Origin: JBOGFI01 sp050743365
GTDB taxonomy: Bacteria > Actinomycetota > Acidimicrobiia > IMCC26256 > JACDBD01
Reading direction: 5' to 3'
Assembly: GCA_050743365.1 (NCBI GenBank)
Contig: JBOGFI010000192.1
Location: 1-7,812 of the forward strand
DNA: 7,812 nucleotides
In this document: piece after piece, positions 6,026-7,812 of the stretch
Layout: the number at the start of each line of letters is the position of its first letter
Position numbering within the stretch: position 1 is the first letter of the stretch
Notes under the pieces: model-generated
Told to the model about the DNA's origin: nothing
Databases searched by the model: none
What the model saw: the letters and a program-made list of their open reading frames with translations, nothing else
Position numbers and translations under genes: made by a program

Positions 6026-7279
6026 GTGCCCCCCTCGAACCGGAGCCTGACCGCCGGCGAGGTCCACCGCTTCGTCGGTGACGTGTGCTTCGCGCCCTCC
6101 CTCGACGGCCGGATCGGCGTCGAGGTCGAGTGGCTTCCCGTCTTGCTCTTCGACCCCAGCCGGCCCGTCGACCACGCGCTCCTACCGGCGGCGAACGGCG
6201 AGCCGGGACCGGCCGGCAGCCGGCTGACGCTCGAGCCCGGCGGGCAGGTCGAGTTGAGCTCGCCGCCGCTGCTCGGCATCGGGCCCGCCTGCGCCGCGCT
6301 CGCGGCCGACGCCGCCGCCCTGAGCCGGGGGCTGGCCAAGGCGGAGGTCGGCCTCGTCGGCCTCGGTCTCGACCCGCGTGCCTTCCCGGCCCGGTGCGTC
6401 GACAGTCCCCGCTACGAGGCGATGGAGGCCTACTTCGACGCCCAGTGCAGCGCGGGTCGCACGATGATGCGGGCCACGGCCGCCGTCCAGGTGAACATCG
6501 ACCTGGGCCCGAGCGCGGCGGCGGTGGAGGCGCGCTGGCGCCGGGCGCACGATCTGGGCCCGACCCTGGCCGCCGCCTTCGCCAACTCGCCCCTCGCCGA
6601 CGGCGGCCCGAGCGGATGGCGCTCCGGCCGGCTCGACGTGTGGTCGGCCGTCGACGACTGCCGCACCTCCTCCGCGCTCGAGAGCGGCACCGACTACCGC
6701 ACGGCGTGGGCGCGCTACGCCCTCGACGCGCGCGTCATGCTCATCCGACGCGACGAGCAGCACTTCGTGCCGCTGCTGGAGCCGCTCACGTTCGCTCAGT
6801 GGGTGGAGCAGGGCCACGAGCTCGGCTACCCCACCCTCGACGACCTCGAGTACCACCTCACGACGCTGTTCCCGCCGGTGCGCCCGCGGGGCTGGCTCGA
6901 GCTCCGGATGATCGACGCCCTGCCCGATCCGTGGTGGCGCGTGGCGGTGGCGGTGGCCACGACCCTCGTCGTCGACGACGACGCCGCTGCCCAGGCTGCG
7001 CCCGCGCTCGCGCCGGCACGTGGTCTGTGGCGGGAGGCGGCCCGTCATGGCCTGGGCCATCCCGCGCTGGCGACGTCGGCCCGGACGTGCTTCGAGACCG
7101 CGCTCGACGCCCTCTCCCGGCTGGGCACCGACGCCGCCACGATCTCGGCGGTGGCCGCCTTCCACGACCGCTACACGGCCCGGGCCCGCTGCCCCGCCGA
7201 GGACCGGCTCGCCGAGTGGTCGGAGCACGGCACGCTGCTCCCCGACCCCGACCGGTTCCTGGAGCTCACGTGGGTGTAA
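6026..7279 (+). CDS. egtA: EgtA, glutamate-cysteine ligase of ergothioneine biosynthesis
   Basis: This 417-residue ATP-dependent ligase of the GCS2 family joins glutamate and cysteine to gamma-glutamylcysteine, the sulfur donor used by EgtB. Family hallmarks are GVEVEW (31-36, acidic metal/ATP residues Glu33 and Glu35), LTLEPGGQVELSSPP (67-81), RYEAMEAYF (129-137), MRATAAVQVNIDLG (148-161) and RPRGWLELRMIDALPD (286-301). The order and spacing are as expected for actinobacterial EgtA. The start is GTG at 6026; an in-frame GTG at 5963 would add 21 residues that overlap the small ORF and look unconserved. Neither GTG has a good ribosome binding site, so coupling to the small ORF is plausible. 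egtB follows with a 10-base overlap, which supports the ergothioneine rather than the glutathione role. Confidence 0.94.
   Translation: MPPSNRSLTAGEVHRFVGDVCFAPSLDGRIGVEVEWLPVLLFDPSRPVDHALLPAANGEPGPAGSRLTLEPGGQVELSSPPLLGIGPACAALAADAAALSRGLAKAEVGLVGLGLDPRAFPARCVDSPRYEAMEAYFDAQCSAGRTMMRATAAVQVNIDLGPSAAAVEARWRRAHDLGPTLAAAFANSPLADGGPSGWRSGRLDVWSAVDDCRTSSALESGTDYRTAWARYALDARVMLIRRDEQHFVPLLEPLTFAQWVEQGHELGYPTLDDLEYHLTTLFPPVRPRGWLELRMIDALPDPWWRVAVAVATTLVVDDDAAAQAAPALAPARGLWREAARHGLGHPALATSARTCFETALDALSRLGTDAATISAVAAFHDRYTARARCPAEDRLAEWSEHGTLLPDPDRFLELTWV
7261..7264 (+). promoter_or_regulatory. Ribosome binding site of egtB inside the end of egtA
   Basis: GGAG lies 5 bases before GTG 7270, within the last codons of egtA. 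It fixes the egtB start and implies coupled translation of the two genes. Confidence 0.65.
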
Positions 7280-7812
7280 CGAGCACCAATATCGCCGGCG
7301 GCCTCGCCGAGGCGCGGACACGCACGCTGGCGCTGCTCGAGCCGGTGCCGGCCGAGGACCAGGCCCGGCAGGTGTCGCCGTTGATGTCGCCGTTGGCGTG
7401 GGACCTCGCGCACGTCGCGCACTTCGAGGAGCTTTGGCTCCTGCGAAGGTTGGTGGGGGCGCAACCTACCGACGAGCGCTTCGACGACGTGTACGACGCG
7501 TTCAAGCACCCGCGCCGCGAGCGGCCCGACCTCGAGCTGCTCGACCCGGTCGAGGCGCGCCAGTTCGCGGCCGACGTCCGCAAGCGGGCGCTCGACGTCC
7601 TCGCCGGGATCGACCTCGACCCGCCCGACCCCCTGCTCACCGACGGCTTCGTGTACGGGATGATCGTGCAGCACGAGCACCAGCACGACGAGACGATGCT
7701 CGCGACGCTCCAACTCATGGAGGACTTCGAGCATCCACTCGCGCACGGCCGCGCGGCGACCGGAGCGAGCGGAGCGAGCGAAGGGAGCTCGCCCAGCGAG
7801 CGAGCGCCCGCG
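7270..7812 (+). CDS. egtB: EgtB, hercynine oxygenase (sulfoxide synthase), N-terminal part
   Basis: The first 181 codons of EgtB run off the window end. EgtB is a non-haem iron enzyme that uses oxygen to link gamma-glutamylcysteine to hercynine. The visible part is the DinB-like helical domain, with WDLAHVAHFEELW (44-56, His51 as probable iron ligand) and QHEHQHDETML (134-144, His135 and His139 as the other ligands). This matches the three-histidine site known for mycobacterial EgtB. The start is GTG at 7270, overlapping the end of egtA by 10 bases with GGAG 5 bases upstream. After residue 154 the sequence turns into a low-complexity Gly/Ala/Ser/Glu/Pro linker containing a tandem 9-bp repeat; the C-terminal FGE-sulfatase-like domain must lie beyond the window. 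The frame is open to the last base. Confidence 0.92.
   Translation, partial: MGVTSTNIAGGLAEARTRTLALLEPVPAEDQARQVSPLMSPLAWDLAHVAHFEELWLLRRLVGAQPTDERFDDVYDAFKHPRRERPDLELLDPVEARQFAADVRKRALDVLAGIDLDPPDPLLTDGFVYGMIVQHEHQHDETMLATLQLMEDFEHPLAHGRAATGASGASEGSSPSERAPA
7762..7812 (+). repeat. GAGCGAGC-rich low-complexity repeat inside egtB
   Basis: GGAGCGAGC occurs twice in tandem (7762-7770, 7771-7779), in frame as Gly-Ala-Ser twice. Related GCGAGCGAGC units follow near 7796-7805. GCGAGC at 7774-7779 can pair with GCTCGC at 7787-7792. The repeat falls in the interdomain linker of EgtB, where an insertion would be tolerated. It continues to the window end, so its full extent is unknown. Confidence 0.6.

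Noticed and set aside
4588..6339. 583-codon open frame on the minus strand
   Set aside because: It is antisense to the ATPase and EgtA genes, low in family-like motifs and rich in Arg/Ser/Ala/Pro. Long antisense frames are expected opposite GC-rich coding sequence; both plus-strand genes have unmistakable motifs.
6182..7321. 379-codon open frame on the minus strand
   Set aside because: Shadow of egtA; arginine/glycine-rich with no recognisable domain.
1..7812. CRISPR arrays, tRNA/rRNA genes, insertion sequences, attachment sites
   Set aside because: No regularly spaced repeats, tRNA-like cloverleaf, transposase-like product or terminal inverted repeats were seen.

Overview
The window is very GC-rich (about 70% by eye) and densely packed, with short intergenic gaps, frequent GTG starts and short gene overlaps. 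These traits, together with ergothioneine-pathway genes, point to a high-GC actinomycete. An Acidimicrobiia-like lineage is a guess from general style, not something the sequence proves.

Layout. The window divides at about 3580 into two divergent gene sets. The leftward (minus) set, in order of transcription, is a GT4 glycosyltransferase (3581 to 2418), two ABC permeases of the betaine/choline type (2406 to 1741 and 1737 to 1000), and a substrate-binding lipoprotein (958 to 56). It ends in a strong UUCG-loop hairpin at 3-34. The rightward (plus) set is a second GT4 glycosyltransferase (3580-4722), the ATP-binding subunit with CBS domains of the same transporter class (4771-5907), a 27-codon small ORF with a strong ribosome binding site (5937-6020), EgtA glutamate-cysteine ligase (6026-7279), and the N-terminal part of EgtB (7270 to the window end). 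The two glycosyltransferase genes start on opposite strands at one shared CATG, so no free intergenic promoter region lies between them. There is no gene-free stretch longer than about 50 bases.

How the genes may work together. EgtA makes gamma-glutamylcysteine. EgtB uses it to put sulfur onto hercynine (trimethylhistidine) on the way to ergothioneine, a betaine thiol-histidine. The four transporter parts (lipoprotein, two permeases, CBS-type ATPase) make one complete importer of the quaternary-amine family. Known ergothioneine importers (EgtU/EgtV) belong to this same family. The position of the ATPase just upstream of egtA therefore suggests, but does not prove, that this importer carries ergothioneine, hercynine or a related betaine rather than only glycine betaine. 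The role of the two glycosyltransferases is unknown. Main points for follow-up are the transporter-egt linkage, the shared start site of the two glycosyltransferases, and the small ORF ahead of egtA.
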